A stretch of DNA of 64,000 nt from Acidovorax sp. 69 (GTDB lineage Bacteria > Pseudomonadota > Gammaproteobacteria > Burkholderiales > Burkholderiaceae_C): NCBI RefSeq assembly GCF_002797445.1, contig NZ_PGEP01000001.1:1-64000 (forward strand), given 5' to 3'. Both the position numbers and the translations under genes were made by a program. Positions 45,140 through 54,067 of the stretch are shown piece after piece; the first letter of the stretch is position 1, and the number at the start of each line of letters is the position of its first letter. The notes below the pieces were generated by a model. It was not told the DNA's origin. It did not search any database and was given only the letters and a program-made list of their open reading frames with translations.

Positions 45140-46057
45140 TCAGCCGCGCAGCCGGTCGATCAGCCCGTTCAAGGCCTCCAGCGAGCCAAACTGGATCGCC
45201 AGCTCGCCCATGTCTTCCACCCGGCCATGGCGTTTGACGCGTTTTTTCACACGCACCTCGACCTCGGCCATGAGCAGGTCCGAGAGTTCTTCTTCCACGC
45301 GCTTCATGTCGCGCGACTTTTCCTTCTGGGGCTTTTGCGGCACCAGGCTGAACTCGGCGCCGATCTTCTTGACCAGCGCTTCGGCCTCGCGCACCGACAG
45401 CTTCTTGGCCGCGATCTGGTTGCCCGCCGTGATCTGCGCGGCGCGGTCGAGCGACAGCAGCGCGCGCGCGTGGCCCATGTCAATGTCACCCGCCATCAGC
45501 ATGGTCTGCACGGGCTCGGCCAGGTTCAACAGGCGCAGCAGGTTGCTGGCGGCGCTGCGCGAGCGGCCCACGGCCTGTGCTGCCAGCTCGTGCGTCAGGC
45601 CAAACTCCTTGACCAGGCGCTGCAGGCCCTGGGCCTCTTCCAGCGGGTTGAGGTCTTCGCGCTGGATGTTCTCAATCAGCGCCATGGCCGCCGCCGACTC
45701 GTCGGGCACATCGCGCACCAGCACCGGCACCTCGGCCAGGCCCGCCAGGCGCGAGGCCCGAAAGCGCCGCTCGCCCGCGATGATTTCGTACTTGCCCGCG
45801 TTGTCCCCGCCCGTCAGGCGACGCACAAGAATCGGCTGCATGACGCCCTGGGCCTTGATGGATTCGGCCAGCTCGTACAGCGCCCCCTCGTCCATGCGCG
45901 TGCGGGGCTGGTACACGCCAGGGACCAGTTCGGACAGTGGCAGGCTGTTGGGCAGCCCGGCCTCGGCCGCCTGGGCCTGCTCCACTTTTTCTTCGACCTT
46001 GGGGCCCAGCAAAGCTTCAAGACCGCGCCCCAGGCCCTTGGGTTTTTTGGTGACCAT
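45140..46057 (-). CDS. parB: Chromosome partitioning protein ParB
   Basis: This 305-residue protein begins with the typical KKPKGLGRGLEALLG. It then has the ParB/Srx domain YQPRTRMDEGALYELAESIKAQGVMQPILVR with the CTP-binding patch GERRFRASRLAGL. The KorB-type HTH (LTHELAAQAVGRSRSAASNLLRLLNL) and a C-terminal dimerisation part follow. It loads on parS DNA as a clamp and works with ParA in origin segregation. Four parS sites are at 48-51 kb. A small hydrolase gene sits between parA and parB. Confidence 0.95.
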   Translation of the reverse strand: MVTKKPKGLGRGLEALLGPKVEEKVEQAQAAEAGLPNSLPLSELVPGVYQPRTRMDEGALYELAESIKAQGVMQPILVRRLTGGDNAGKYEIIAGERRFRASRLAGLAEVPVLVRDVPDESAAAMALIENIQREDLNPLEEAQGLQRLVKEFGLTHELAAQAVGRSRSAASNLLRLLNLAEPVQTMLMAGDIDMGHARALLSLDRAAQITAGNQIAAKKLSVREAEALVKKIGAEFSLVPQKPQKEKSRDMKRVEEELSDLLMAEVEVRVKKRVKRHGRVEDMGELAIQFGSLEALNGLIDRLRG

Positions 46058-46065
46058 GTTTTTAT

Positions 46066-46605
46066 TCAATCTTTCAAAAAGGTGTGCAGCAGCGCCTGGC
46101 CCTCCGGCCAATCGCCCAGGCCCGACTCGGCGTTGATATGGCCCCGGTCGCCATAGTCGACAAACCGGGCGCCCCAAGCCTGCGCCATCCCCTCGGCACG
46201 CTCAAAACTGCAATACGGATCACTGCGGCTGCCCACCAGCACAGCCGGGAACGGCAGGGGCTGGCGCGCAATGGGCGCCCAGCCGTGGATCTGCGCGGCC
46301 AGGTCGGGCCGCTCCACATCGCCCGGGGCCACCAGCAGCGCGCCGCGCACCTTGGCCGCGTGGCGGGTGTGGGCAGCCCACCATGCGGTGAGGACGCAGC
46401 CCAGGCTGTGCGCTACCAGCACCACGGGGCCGTCAGCATCCACCACAGTCTCTTCCAATCGCGCCGACCAGTCGCCTCGCAGCGGACGCATCCAGTCGTG
46501 TTGCTCTACGCGGTGGTAGCCGTGCGCGGCCTCCCAGAGGCTTTGCCAGTGGTCGGGGCCAGAGTTCTGCCAGCCGGGCAGCAGCAAGATGTTGGAAGCT
46601 TTCAT
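46066..46605 (-). CDS. RBBP9/YdeN-family alpha/beta hydrolase
   Basis: This 179-residue protein has the small family's pattern: LLLPGWQNSGPDHWQSLWE at the start, the nucleophile motif VVLVAHSLGCVLTAWWA with Ser in HSLG, a mid Asp in GSRSDPYCSFERAE, and a His in GDRGHINAESGLGDWPEG. Serine hydrolases of this type have unclear substrates. It occupies the space between parA and parB in an otherwise standard segregation operon, 8 bp before parB. ATG 46605 is adopted because it begins MKASNILLLPG. Confidence 0.85.
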   Translation of the reverse strand: MKASNILLLPGWQNSGPDHWQSLWEAAHGYHRVEQHDWMRPLRGDWSARLEETVVDADGPVVLVAHSLGCVLTAWWAAHTRHAAKVRGALLVAPGDVERPDLAAQIHGWAPIARQPLPFPAVLVGSRSDPYCSFERAEGMAQAWGARFVDYGDRGHINAESGLGDWPEGQALLHTFLKD

Positions 46606-46606
46606 C

Positions 46607-46660
46607 ACTATCAATTTAATAGCTGCTAGCGCTTGTCTATCAAGCGCTAGGTGCCATTTT
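46607..46660. repeat. AGCGCTT/AGCAGCTAT palindromic repeat, copy 5 (overlaps the parA stop)
   Basis: It contains TTTAATAGCTGCTAGCGCTT, then GTCTATCAAGCGCTAGGTGCC. The inverted arms are CTAGCGCTT and AAGCGCTAG. It supplies the last residues (APSA) and the stop codon (46640-46642) of parA. Confidence 0.7.
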
Positions 46661-47452
46661 TGCCATAGAAGATGCTGCCGCAGGCATGGTTTGCACCCGC
46701 TCGACCATCTCTTGCGCAAATTCGACAAAGGCCTGGCTGCCCTTGGCCGCCGGATCAAACACCACACCGGGCAGCCCGTAGCTGGGCGCCTCGGCCAGAC
46801 GCACATTGCGCGGGATCACGCTGTTGAACACCTTCTCGCCAAAGTGGCCCTTGAGCTGGTCGCTCACCTGCTGCTGCAAGGTGATGCGCGGGTCGAACAT
46901 CACGCGCAGCAGGCCGATGATCTGCAGGTCGGCATTGAGGTTGGCGTGCACCTGCTTGATGGTGTTGACCAGATCGGTCAGGCCTTCGAGCGCGAAGTAT
47001 TCGCACTGCATGGGCACGATCACGCCATGCGCGCTGCACAGGCCGTTGAGTGTGAGCATCGACAGCGACGGGGGGCAGTCAATGAGCACAAAGTCGTAGT
47101 CGGCATCCACCTCGACCAGCGCGGCCTTCAGGCGCTTGTCGCGGTTGTCCAGCGCCACCAGTTCCACCTCGGCACCCGCCAGTTCGCGGTTGGCACCCAG
47201 CACCCAGTAGCCACATTTTTCCGACAATACGGCCGCCTCTTTGACCGAGGCGGATTCGAGCAGCACGTCGTACACCGACAGCTCCAGGCTGCGCTTGTCC
47301 ACGCCCGAACCCATGGTGGCATTGCCTTGCGGGTCCAGATCGACCATCAGCACGCGCTGGCCGATCTTGGCCAGGCCCGCAGCCAGGTTGACGGTGGTGG
47401 TGGTCTTGCCAACGCCACCCTTCTGATTGGCAACGCAGAAAATTTTGGCCAT
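46640..47452 (-). CDS. parA: Chromosome partitioning ATPase ParA
   Basis: This 270-residue ATPase has the deviant Walker A KGGVGKTT at residues 11-18, VDLDPQGNATMG, the Walker B type FVLIDCPPSLSMLTLN and the C-terminal EAPSYGLPGVVFDPAAKGS. It dimerises on ATP, binds DNA and moves ParB-parS complexes. Its 3' end lies inside the interspersed repeat, so its normal C-terminus of about 256 residues may have been replaced by a few repeat-coded residues (SMAKMAPSA). Confidence 0.95.
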   Translation of the reverse strand: MAKIFCVANQKGGVGKTTTTVNLAAGLAKIGQRVLMVDLDPQGNATMGSGVDKRSLELSVYDVLLESASVKEAAVLSEKCGYWVLGANRELAGAEVELVALDNRDKRLKAALVEVDADYDFVLIDCPPSLSMLTLNGLCSAHGVIVPMQCEYFALEGLTDLVNTIKQVHANLNADLQIIGLLRVMFDPRITLQQQVSDQLKGHFGEKVFNSVIPRNVRLAEAPSYGLPGVVFDPAAKGSQAFVEFAQEMVERVQTMPAAASSMAKMAPSA

Positions 47453-47488
47453 GTGGGTGATGCAGTCCGTGTGGTGGTGGTGGTTGTT

Positions 47489-48103
47489 TTACTTGGAGAT
47501 CGCCAGCTTGATGCCAAAGCCGATCAGAAAGACGCCCGCCACTTTCTCCAGCACGCGGCCGATGCGGGGGTTGGCGCGCATGCGCTCAGCCAGGTGGTGC
47601 GTGAGCAACGTGGCGACCAGCCCGTAGATGAAGGTCAGCACTGCGACGGTGGCCGCCATCACACCAAAGGTCAACAAACCCTGGTGACGGGCCGGGTCCA
47701 CAAAGAGCGGGAAAAAGGCCATATAAAACACGATGGCCTTGGGGTTGAGCAAAGTGATCAGCCCAGCCTGCTTGAAGTAATGGCGAGGCTCGATGTTGAG
47801 AATCGGCTGGGCGCCGGGCTTGGCCGTGAGCATCTTGAAGCCCAACCACGCCAGGTAGGCCGCGCCCAGCCACTGCACGGCATTGAAGGCTGTGGGGTAC
47901 GTGGCCAGCAAGGCCGCCACACCGGCCACGGCCGCCCACATCAGCACCTGGTCGCCCGCAATCACGCCCATCGTGGCCGCCAAGCCGCCACGCACGCCGC
48001 CCTTGCTGGTCGAGGTGATGAGCGCCAGATTACCGGGGCCGGGAATGGCCAGAAACAACACAATGGCGGCAACAAAAGCGCCGTAGTCTGCGATGCCAAA
48101 CAT
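47489..48103 (-). CDS. LysE-family amino acid exporter
   Basis: This 204-residue membrane protein has six hydrophobic segments. It has the family's IPGPGNLALITSTSKGGVRGGLAATMGVIAGD, VQWLGAAYLAWLGFKML and LITLLNPKAIVFYMAFFP. LysE/RhtB exporters pump amino acids or similar solutes out. It is inserted between rsmG and parA, with 36 bp to the parA start and 110 bp to the rsmG stop, on the same strand. ATG 48103 is chosen because MFGIADYGAFV follows. Confidence 0.9.
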   Translation of the reverse strand: MFGIADYGAFVAAIVLFLAIPGPGNLALITSTSKGGVRGGLAATMGVIAGDQVLMWAAVAGVAALLATYPTAFNAVQWLGAAYLAWLGFKMLTAKPGAQPILNIEPRHYFKQAGLITLLNPKAIVFYMAFFPLFVDPARHQGLLTFGVMAATVAVLTFIYGLVATLLTHHLAERMRANPRIGRVLEKVAGVFLIGFGIKLAISK

Positions 48104-48213
48104 GATTTCTCCCGGTGCACTGCGTGGGGTGGATGCACAGAAGGCACCCACGATGAGCAGCCGAGTTTACGCGACCACCCTGCACCGGCCGCTGAAAAGT
48201 CAGTACCCAGTGG

Positions 48214-48894
48214 TCAGACAGGCTTCATCCAGATGATGCAGCGCTCGGCGTCGAGACCAGGCACAACGAGTTGTTCCACGTGAAACACCGACACATCGGC
48301 GGGCAAGGCCGCAATTTCATCCTCGGGGTGCTTGCCCTTCATGGCCAGCCAGACTCCGTGCGGTGCCACCAGGGCAGCGCGCGACCAGGTCACAAAGTCG
48401 GGCAGCGAAGCAAAGGCGCGGCAGCTGATGATGTCGAACGGCGTGCTCAGGGTCTCCACGCGCGCGTGCAGGCCATGCAGATTGCGCAGCTTGAGCGCCA
48501 CCGCCGCCTGCTGGATGAATGCCGCCTTTTTGCCCACGGTGTCCACACAACTCACGTCCACCTCGGGGCAGCAGATCGCAAACACCACGCCAGGCAAGCC
48601 GCCGCCCGAGCCCACGTCCAGCAGACGCACCAATGGATCCCTCCCCTCGCTCGCCAGCACAGCGGCATGGCGCCTCAGCGGTGCCACCGCCGTCAGACTG
48701 TCGAGCAGGTGGTGCGTCATCATCTCCTGCGGATCCCGCACGGCCGTCAGGTTGTAGACCTTGTTCCATTTCTGCAGCAGGGCCAGGAACTCCATCAACT
48801 GGGTGATCTGCGCATCGCTCAACCCCAGCGCGAGGGCCTCAGCGCCTGCCTGCAACTGCACGCGCAGCGCTTCGTTGGTGGTCGCTACCGTCAT
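48214..48894 (-). CDS. rsmG: 16S rRNA (guanine(527)-N7)-methyltransferase RsmG
   Basis: This 226-residue enzyme has the family [26 protein letters not shown] near the start, the SAM motif [17 protein letters not shown], the [16 protein letters not shown] segment and the [12 protein letters not shown] block. It methylates G527 of 16S rRNA. The ATG overlaps the mnmG stop as ATGA. A parS-like site lies in codons of its C-terminal part (48272-48287), where the protein reads VFHVEQL. Confidence 0.96.
   Translation of the reverse strand: MTVATTNEALRVQLQAGAEALALGLSDAQITQLMEFLALLQKWNKVYNLTAVRDPQEMMTHHLLDSLTAVAPLRRHAAVLASEGRDPLVRLLDVGSGGGLPGVVFAICCPEVDVSCVDTVGKKAAFIQQAAVALKLRNLHGLHARVETLSTPFDIISCRAFASLPDFVTWSRAALVAPHGVWLAMKGKHPEDEIAALPADVSVFHVEQLVVPGLDAERCIIWMKPV
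48272..48287. promoter_or_regulatory. parS site 1 (one mismatch)
   Basis: TGTTCCACGTGAAACA differs at one position from the consensus TGTTTCACGTGAAACA. It is inside rsmG, 2.2 kb from the parB start. Confidence 0.8.
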
Positions 48895-50888
48895 GCCGCC
48901 ACTTCGCCTTCTGCTCTGACAGATGATGCAGGAGCCGCTGCAAAGTCCTTCAGCCCCCCCTTCTTCAAATGCACCAACAGCAGCGAGATCGTGGCGGGCG
49001 TGATGCCCGTGATGCGCGAGGCGTGGCCCAGCGTTTCAGGCCGGTGGCGGCTGAGCGCCTGACGCGCCTCGATGCTCAGGGCGCTGACCTGCAGGTAGTC
49101 CAGATCGGTAGGCAGGCGCAGCTTTTCAAAATGCGCGGCGCGCTCCACCTCATCCTTCTGGCGGTCGATGTAGCCGGAGTACTTGGCTGCAATCTCCACC
49201 TGCTCCAGCACCGGCTCACTCAGCGTACCCAAAGTTTCACGTGAAACATCGCCGGATGCATACTTGCCGCCATCCATGGACATCAGGTTGGCGTAGTTCA
49301 CATCCGGGCGGCGCAGCAGCTCAAACAGGTTGTACTCATGCTCGATGCTTTTGCCCAGCACGCGCTCCGACTCGGCGGCGGGCAGGTTGCGCGGGTTCAC
49401 CCAGGTGGCTTTCAAGCGTTCTGTTTCACGTGAAACAGCATCGCGCTTGCGGCTGAAAGAGTCCCAGCGCGCGTCATCCACCAAGCCCATGCGCCGTCCT
49501 GCTTCGGTCAGGCGCAGGTCGGCGTTGTCCTCCCGCAGCTGCAGGCGGAACTCCGCCCGGCTGGTGAACATTCGGTAGGGCTCGGTCACGCCCTTGGTGA
49601 TCAGGTCGTCCACCAGCACGCCCAGGTAGGCCTCGTCGCGGCCGGGCAGCCACGCGGCTTCGCCCCGGCATTGCAGCGCGGCGTTGATCCCGGCGAACAA
49701 GCCCTGGGCCGCCGCCTCTTCATAACCCGTGGTGCCATTGATCTGACCAGCAAAGAACAGACCCTGAATCTGCCGCGTCTCAAAGCTGCTCTTGAGCGAG
49801 CGCGGGTCAAAGTAGTCGTACTCGATGGCGTAGCCGGGGCGCAGGATGTGGGCGTTCTCCAGCCCCTTCATGCTGCGCACCAATTCATACTGGATGTCGA
49901 ACGGCAGGCTGGTGCTGATGCCGTTGGGGTAGAACTCGTGCGTGGTTAGCCCCTCGGGCTCCAGAAAGATCTGGTGACTGTCTTTGTCGGCAAAGCGGTT
50001 GATCTTGTCTTCCACGCTGGGGCAATAGCGCGGGCCGACGCCTTCAATCTTGCCGGTGAACATGGGGCTGCGGTCAAAGCCGCTGCGGATGATCTCGTGG
50101 GTGCGCTCGTTGGTGTGCGTGACCCAGCACGGCATCTGGCGCGGGTGCATCGCCGCACCGCCATGGGCGTGCGCCATGAAGCTGAACACCGGCACCGTGC
50201 CTTCGTTCACACCCCCGGGCATGCCGTCGCCGGGCTGTTCGCCACACTTCGAGAAATCAATGCTGCGCCCGTCCAGCCGGGGAGGCGTGCCGGTTTTCAA
50301 GCGCCCCTGGGGCAGCTTCAGCTCCTTGAGGCGCGCCGACAGCGACACGGCGGGCGGGTCCCCTGCCCGGCCCGCGGCGTAGTTGTTCAAGCCCACATGG
50401 ATTTTGCCGTCGAGGAAGGTGCCCGCCGTCAGCACCACGGTGCGGCTGCGAAACTGAATGCCCACCTGTGTCACGGCGCCCACCACGCGGTCGCCCTCGA
50501 CCATCAGGTCGTCCACCGCCTGCTGGAAGAGCCACAGGTTGGGCTGGTTTTCGATCATGCGGCGGATGGCCGCCTTGTACAGAATGCGGTCGGCCTGCGC
50601 CCGCGTGGCGCGCACGGCGGGGCCTTTGGAGCTGTTGAGAATGCGGAACTGAATACCGCCCTCGTCCGTGGCCAGCGCCATCGCACCGCCCAGCGCATCC
50701 ACCTCTTTGACAAGGTGGCCCTTGCCGATGCCGCCAATGCTGGGGTTGCAGCTCATCTGCCCCAGCGTCTCGATGTTGTGCGTCAGCAGCAGCGTTTTGC
50801 TGCCCATGCGCGCAGCGGCCAGCGCGGCTTCGGTGCCTGCATGGCCACCGCCGACAACGATCACATCAAATTCCTGGGGGTACAACAT
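48891..50888 (-). CDS. mnmG: tRNA uridine-5-carboxymethylaminomethyl modification enzyme MnmG
   Basis: This 665-residue protein has the FAD motif [19 protein letters not shown] at about 12-30, [44 protein letters not shown] and the C-terminal [24 protein letters not shown]. It forms with MnmE the enzyme that installs cmnm5U34 in tRNAs. ATG 50888 begins [15 protein letters not shown]. Two parS sites lie inside it, both read as VSRET (AVSRETER and DVSRETLG), so coding and parS functions share the same bases. rsmG follows with a 4-bp overlap. Confidence 0.96.
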   Translation of the reverse strand: MLYPQEFDVIVVGGGHAGTEAALAAARMGSKTLLLTHNIETLGQMSCNPSIGGIGKGHLVKEVDALGGAMALATDEGGIQFRILNSSKGPAVRATRAQADRILYKAAIRRMIENQPNLWLFQQAVDDLMVEGDRVVGAVTQVGIQFRSRTVVLTAGTFLDGKIHVGLNNYAAGRAGDPPAVSLSARLKELKLPQGRLKTGTPPRLDGRSIDFSKCGEQPGDGMPGGVNEGTVPVFSFMAHAHGGAAMHPRQMPCWVTHTNERTHEIIRSGFDRSPMFTGKIEGVGPRYCPSVEDKINRFADKDSHQIFLEPEGLTTHEFYPNGISTSLPFDIQYELVRSMKGLENAHILRPGYAIEYDYFDPRSLKSSFETRQIQGLFFAGQINGTTGYEEAAAQGLFAGINAALQCRGEAAWLPGRDEAYLGVLVDDLITKGVTEPYRMFTSRAEFRLQLREDNADLRLTEAGRRMGLVDDARWDSFSRKRDAVSRETERLKATWVNPRNLPAAESERVLGKSIEHEYNLFELLRRPDVNYANLMSMDGGKYASGDVSRETLGTLSEPVLEQVEIAAKYSGYIDRQKDEVERAAHFEKLRLPTDLDYLQVSALSIEARQALSRHRPETLGHASRITGITPATISLLLVHLKKGGLKDFAAAPASSVRAEGEVAA
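49233..49248. promoter_or_regulatory. parS site 2 (one mismatch)
   Basis: AGTTTCACGTGAAACA matches the consensus at 15 of 16 positions. It lies inside mnmG in codons read as DVSRET. Confidence 0.85.
49422..49437. promoter_or_regulatory. parS site 3 (perfect)
   Basis: TGTTTCACGTGAAACA is the exact 16-bp consensus. It lies inside mnmG in codons read as AVSRET. Confidence 0.93.
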
Positions 50889-51075
50889 GGAAGTGCTCCG
50901 GGGCCTGGTGGCCCGACATTCAAAACAGCCCGCCCACATGCGCCCAAATCGCGGGTCGCTGCGGCAGACGCGCCACGGGTCCATCGTCTGGAGTGGCGCA
51001 AGGGGAAACCCGCGATTTTCCCACCTTTGCATGCTTTTTGTGCAAACCTTGTGCACCACACCAAAGCACGGTCGT

Positions 51076-51091
51076 GGTTTCACGTGAAACA
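51076..51091. promoter_or_regulatory. parS site 4 (one mismatch)
   Basis: GGTTTCACGTGAAACA matches at 15 of 16 positions and lies 188 bp upstream of mnmG, between divergent genes. Confidence 0.85.
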
Positions 51092-51167
51092 CCCACAGTC
51101 TGAAGCTGCGATCACAGGGGCTTAGCTTGCAGCATTCCTGCTCAGGCCTTGTGCTCCAATGCTTGGC

Positions 51168-51767
51168 ATGACGCAACTCCTCATCTTCGCGGGCAGCACC
51201 CGCCAGCAATCCTTCAACCGCAAACTGGCCCACGCCACCGCCGCCATCGCGCGCGACGCGGGTGCCACCGTCACGCTGCTGGAGCTGTCAGACTTCGACA
51301 TCCCGCTGTACAACGCCGACCTCGAAGCCCGGGGCACGCCCGCCGATGTGATCCGGCTCAAAGAGATTTTGTGGCAGCACCCGGCCTGGGTCATCTGCTC
51401 GCCCGAATACAACGGCAGCTACACCGCCTTGCTCAAGAACACCATCGACTGGGCGTCCAGCCCCGTCAAAGGCAACCCCGACTGGCAGGACGGCGGCAAG
51501 AGCTTTCGCGGCAAGGTCGTGGGCATGCTCAGCGCCTCACCCGGCGCCCTGGGCGGCCTGCGCTCGCAAAGCCACCTGGCCCCCCTGCTCATCAACGCCG
51601 AATGCTGGCTGGCGCCCAAGGCGTTTGCGCTGGGCTCAGCGGGCAGCGCGTTCGACGACAGCGGCGCACTCATCCAGGCTGCCCACCAAGACCGCGTGCG
51701 CGCTGTGGTGGACCAGGTGCTGTGGGCATCCAGCCGCCTGCATGGCGATGCTCCTAATGGCCAGTGA
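51168..51767 (+). CDS. NADPH-dependent FMN reductase (NAD(P)H-quinone oxidoreductase-like)
   Basis: This 199-residue flavodoxin-fold protein has the phosphate-binding [17 protein letters not shown] start, [14 protein letters not shown], the [22 protein letters not shown] core and the [19 protein letters not shown] segment. It reduces FMN, quinones or azo compounds with NAD(P)H. The ATG at 51168 is followed by [10 protein letters not shown]; a second ATG 9 bp upstream would add three residues. It is divergent from mnmG across a parS site. Confidence 0.88.
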   Translation: MTQLLIFAGSTRQQSFNRKLAHATAAIARDAGATVTLLELSDFDIPLYNADLEARGTPADVIRLKEILWQHPAWVICSPEYNGSYTALLKNTIDWASSPVKGNPDWQDGGKSFRGKVVGMLSASPGALGGLRSQSHLAPLLINAECWLAPKAFALGSAGSAFDDSGALIQAAHQDRVRAVVDQVLWASSRLHGDAPNGQ

Positions 51768-51774
51768 GCGCCGT

Positions 51775-51841
51775 AATTTTTATCAAAACAAGCTCTAGCG
51801 CTTTATCCACAAGCGCTAGCAGCTATGCAAACAGTAGCACC
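51775..51841. repeat. AGCGCTT/AGCAGCTAT palindromic repeat, copy 6
   Basis: It contains CTCTAGCGCTTTATCCACAA, then GCGCTAGCAGCTATGCAAACAGTAGC. It is among the best-preserved copies, with arms AGCGCTT and AAGCGCT. It ends 5 bp before the YkgJ start codon and thus forms part of its leader. Confidence 0.75.
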
Positions 51842-51846
51842 TCTCC

Positions 51847-52149
51847 ATGAATTGCCGCCCCGGCTGTGGTGCCTGTTGCACTGCGCCCTCCATCAGCTCG
51901 CCCATCCCCGGCATGCCGCACGGCAAGCCTGCGGGGGTGCGGTGTATTCAACTGGGGGACGATGCGCGCTGCCTCATTTTTGGGCAGCCTGAGCGACCAG
52001 TGGTGTGCGGGGGGCTGATGCCGTCGGTGGAAATGTGCGGCGCTAGCAATGGGCAGGCGCTGGCGTATCTGACACGGCTGGAGCGGCTGACGCAGCCGGG
52101 AAGTGCAGGCGAACCGGAAAAAGTAGAAATGGCGTGGGTGCGACCCTAG
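51847..52149 (+). CDS. YkgJ-family cysteine cluster protein
   Basis: The protein of about 100 residues has the family's [11 protein letters not shown] at its start, followed by [15 protein letters not shown] and [16 protein letters not shown]. Its eight cysteines suit metal or Fe-S cluster binding. The family's function is unknown. The interspersed repeat directly precedes the ATG. No strong ribosome site is visible, so translation may use leader sequence within the repeat. Confidence 0.85.
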   Translation: MNCRPGCGACCTAPSISSPIPGMPHGKPAGVRCIQLGDDARCLIFGQPERPVVCGGLMPSVEMCGASNGQALAYLTRLERLTQPGSAGEPEKVEMAWVRP

Positions 52150-52248
52150 CCATTGCACGGCCCCGGGGCTGACAGCACCAGTGCCTGAAACACTGGGAAA
52201 ATCGCCCCTTTGGCTGAAACAGGCCCTCCCTAGGCAGAAATGAAGGCA

Positions 52249-52680
52249 TCACTTCATTTGTACCGAGACGGCGATGAGGCTCCAGACAATGGCCACCAGC
52301 TGGGCCAAGTTGGCCAGTATTGCAACCACGTGGACACGGCGAAACCCGGCGATGGCGCTCATCTCACTGGCCTGAATTTGGGTCCGAAGCGAGTCCATTT
52401 TTGGAATGATCGTGCGGCGCAGCACCGTGGCCAGGAGCACGAGGCTGGTGGCGCCAGTGGCAAAGATCAGCCGGTCTGCCACCGCGTAGCTCAGAGCAGC
52501 TACGCCTGCTGTGCACATCACGGCCAGGTAATAGGTATCGAAGAAGCCGCGAACGAAACGCGAATCCAGGGGCGTGTCGTGCTTGAGAATCAGCAACGGC
52601 AAAGAGCCCATGAAGAAGTACGCCGTGATCACCAGCAGAATCACCGTGAAGATCAGGGCCGTGATCAGCGCAGCAGACAT
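52249..52680 (-). CDS. Hypothetical four-helix membrane protein
   Basis: This 143-residue protein has four hydrophobic stretches (about residues 3-28, 48-68, 71-88 and 118-138). A charged helix with LRRTIIPKMDSLRTQIQASEMSA separates the last two. It is not recognised as a named family. It may be a small integral membrane protein of unknown role. ATG 52680 starts MSAALITALIF; the longer upstream frame is unlikely to be coding. Confidence 0.6.
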   Translation of the reverse strand: MSAALITALIFTVILLVITAYFFMGSLPLLILKHDTPLDSRFVRGFFDTYYLAVMCTAGVAALSYAVADRLIFATGATSLVLLATVLRRTIIPKMDSLRTQIQASEMSAIAGFRRVHVVAILANLAQLVAIVWSLIAVSVQMK

Positions 52681-52870
52681 AGGTAGTTGGTGAACGGGGT
52701 AAGCGCTCTGGCAGCGTGGCCTGTGTAATCTATCCCCTGTCCCGTAAAACCTGCAAGGTCCACATGGCGGAGCGGGAATGTTCTGTGCCCACTTTACCGG
52801 GCAAAGGGTTCCAGGCCCTGGGGGTTCCTGGTCCATGCACTCGACACAACGCCACAGCTTTTTCAGGTGA

Positions 52871-52927
52871 ATGGGTTTAAAAGTAGCTCCAGCGCTTACG
52901 CATCAAGCACGGGCAGCTATTGAATAA
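52871..52927. repeat. AGCGCTT/AGCAGCTAT palindromic repeat, copy 7
   Basis: It contains AGTAGCTCCAGCGCTTACGC, then ATCAAGCACGGGCAGCTATTGAATAA. One arm (AAGCAC) is degenerate. It lies 19 bp from the sigma-factor promoter. Confidence 0.6.
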
Positions 52928-52946
52928 AGAGCATCGACGGCAACCA

Positions 52947-52973
52947 TGTCACAAAACGGGAGGCTCCAACGTC
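52947..52973 (+). promoter_or_regulatory. ECF41-type promoter of the sigma factor gene
   Basis: TGTCACA (52947-52953) and CGTC (52970-52973) are exactly 16 bp apart, the published ECF41 -35/-10 pattern as I recall it. It lies 56 bp before the start of the ECF41 gene, consistent with autoregulation. Confidence 0.7.
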
Positions 52974-53028
52974 TGGACAAGACGACCTTCCGCCACGGAA
53001 GCCCCGCCGCATAGCAACCCACGCTGAC

Positions 53029-53925
53029 ATGACCACACCGACCTCCACCGACCCCTTCACCACCCTGCGCCCGCGCCTCTTCGGCATTGCCTACCGCATG
53101 CTGGGCGTGCGGGCCGATGCCGAAGACGTGCTGCAGGATGCCTGGCTGCGCTGGAGCCGCCAGGATGCTACCGCGCTGCAATCGGCCGAGGCCTGGCTCG
53201 TGACGGTGGTCACGCGGCTGGCCATCGACAGGCTGCGGGCGCTAAAGGCCGAGCGCGAGGCGTATGTCGGCTGGTGGTTGCCCGAGCCGTTGGTCGATTT
53301 GCAAGGCGAGGGGCACCATCACCAAACACCCGAGTCGACCGCCGAGCTGGCCGGCGAGCTGTCGGTGGCCTTCATGTACGTGCTGGAGCGCCTGGGCCCC
53401 GAAGAGCGCGCAGCCTTTTTGCTGCGCCAGGTGTTTGACTACGACTACCCCGAGATCGCCGCACAGCTGGGCAAAAGCGAGGCCACCTGCCGCCAGATGG
53501 TGCACCGCGCAAGCGAGCGCGTGCAGCAGGCGCGCACCCGTTTTGAGGTGCCACAGGCCGTGCACCACCAGCTGCTGCAGCGCTTCATGCTGGCAGCCCA
53601 AAGCGGCGACCGCAAAGCCGTCGAAGCCCTGCTGAGCGAGGACGCGCAGCTGATCGGCGATGGCGGCGGCAAAGTGCCCTCGTTCCCCAAGCCGCTGGTG
53701 GGCCCGTTTCGCATTGCCAACCTGTACTGGGCGCAGTTCCGCCGCCTGGGCGAGAAGGTGGCCTACCGCATGGCATTTATCAATGGCGAGCCAGGGCTGC
53801 TGCGCTTTGTAGACGGCCAGATCGAATCGGCGCAGGCGTTTGTGACGGACGGCGAGCGGATCGTGGCGATCTATGCGGTGCGCAACCCGGACAAGCTGGC
53901 GGGCGTTCCAGCCACGCTGGGTTGA
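53029..53925 (+). CDS. ECF41-group RNA polymerase sigma factor
   Basis: This 298-residue sigma factor has region 2 (LRPRLFGIAYRMLGVRADAEDVLQDAWLRW, residues 13-42) and region 4 (EERAAFLLRQVFDYDYPEIAAQLGKSEATCRQMVHRAS). It also has a C-terminal SnoaL-like extension. The ECF41 marks are all present: the WLPEPL linker near 84-88, DGGG at 211-214 and NPDKL at 286-290. The extension acts both as activator and internal anti-sigma part in studied members. It is followed by its usual partner, a CMD-type protein, and both genes carry the same promoter motif. There is no anti-sigma gene. Confidence 0.95.
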   Translation: MTTPTSTDPFTTLRPRLFGIAYRMLGVRADAEDVLQDAWLRWSRQDATALQSAEAWLVTVVTRLAIDRLRALKAEREAYVGWWLPEPLVDLQGEGHHHQTPESTAELAGELSVAFMYVLERLGPEERAAFLLRQVFDYDYPEIAAQLGKSEATCRQMVHRASERVQQARTRFEVPQAVHHQLLQRFMLAAQSGDRKAVEALLSEDAQLIGDGGGKVPSFPKPLVGPFRIANLYWAQFRRLGEKVAYRMAFINGEPGLLRFVDGQIESAQAFVTDGERIVAIYAVRNPDKLAGVPATLG

Positions 53926-53955
53926 GCGTTGGTGCGGGCTATTTTTCAGCCGCGC

Positions 53956-53982
53956 TGTCACAGGCGCTTGCTGGGGAACGTC
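53956..53982 (+). promoter_or_regulatory. ECF41-type promoter of the CMD gene
   Basis: TGTCACA (53956-53962) and CGTC (53979-53982) are again 16 bp apart, as at 52947-52973. It lies 86 bp before the CMD gene, the expected target of the ECF41 factor. Confidence 0.75.
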
Positions 53983-54067
53983 TTGTGGACATGGGCGGTT
54001 GCAACACGTTGCCGACGCCCATGACCGACCTTTCACCCCACACCCCTTCATTTCAAGGAGCCTTGCC

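Larger units (their letters stand above)
52681..53028. other. Intergenic region with repeat copy 7 and an ECF41-type promoter
   Basis: It separates the membrane protein and the sigma factor genes, which are divergent. It contains repeat copy 7 at 52871-52927 and a TGTCACA-N16-CGTC promoter at 52947-52973 before the sigma factor gene. The rest is featureless. Confidence 0.6.

Noticed and set aside
46589..48283. A 564-codon plus-strand frame over parA and lysE
   Set aside because: It is antisense to parA and lysE, which carry clear motifs.
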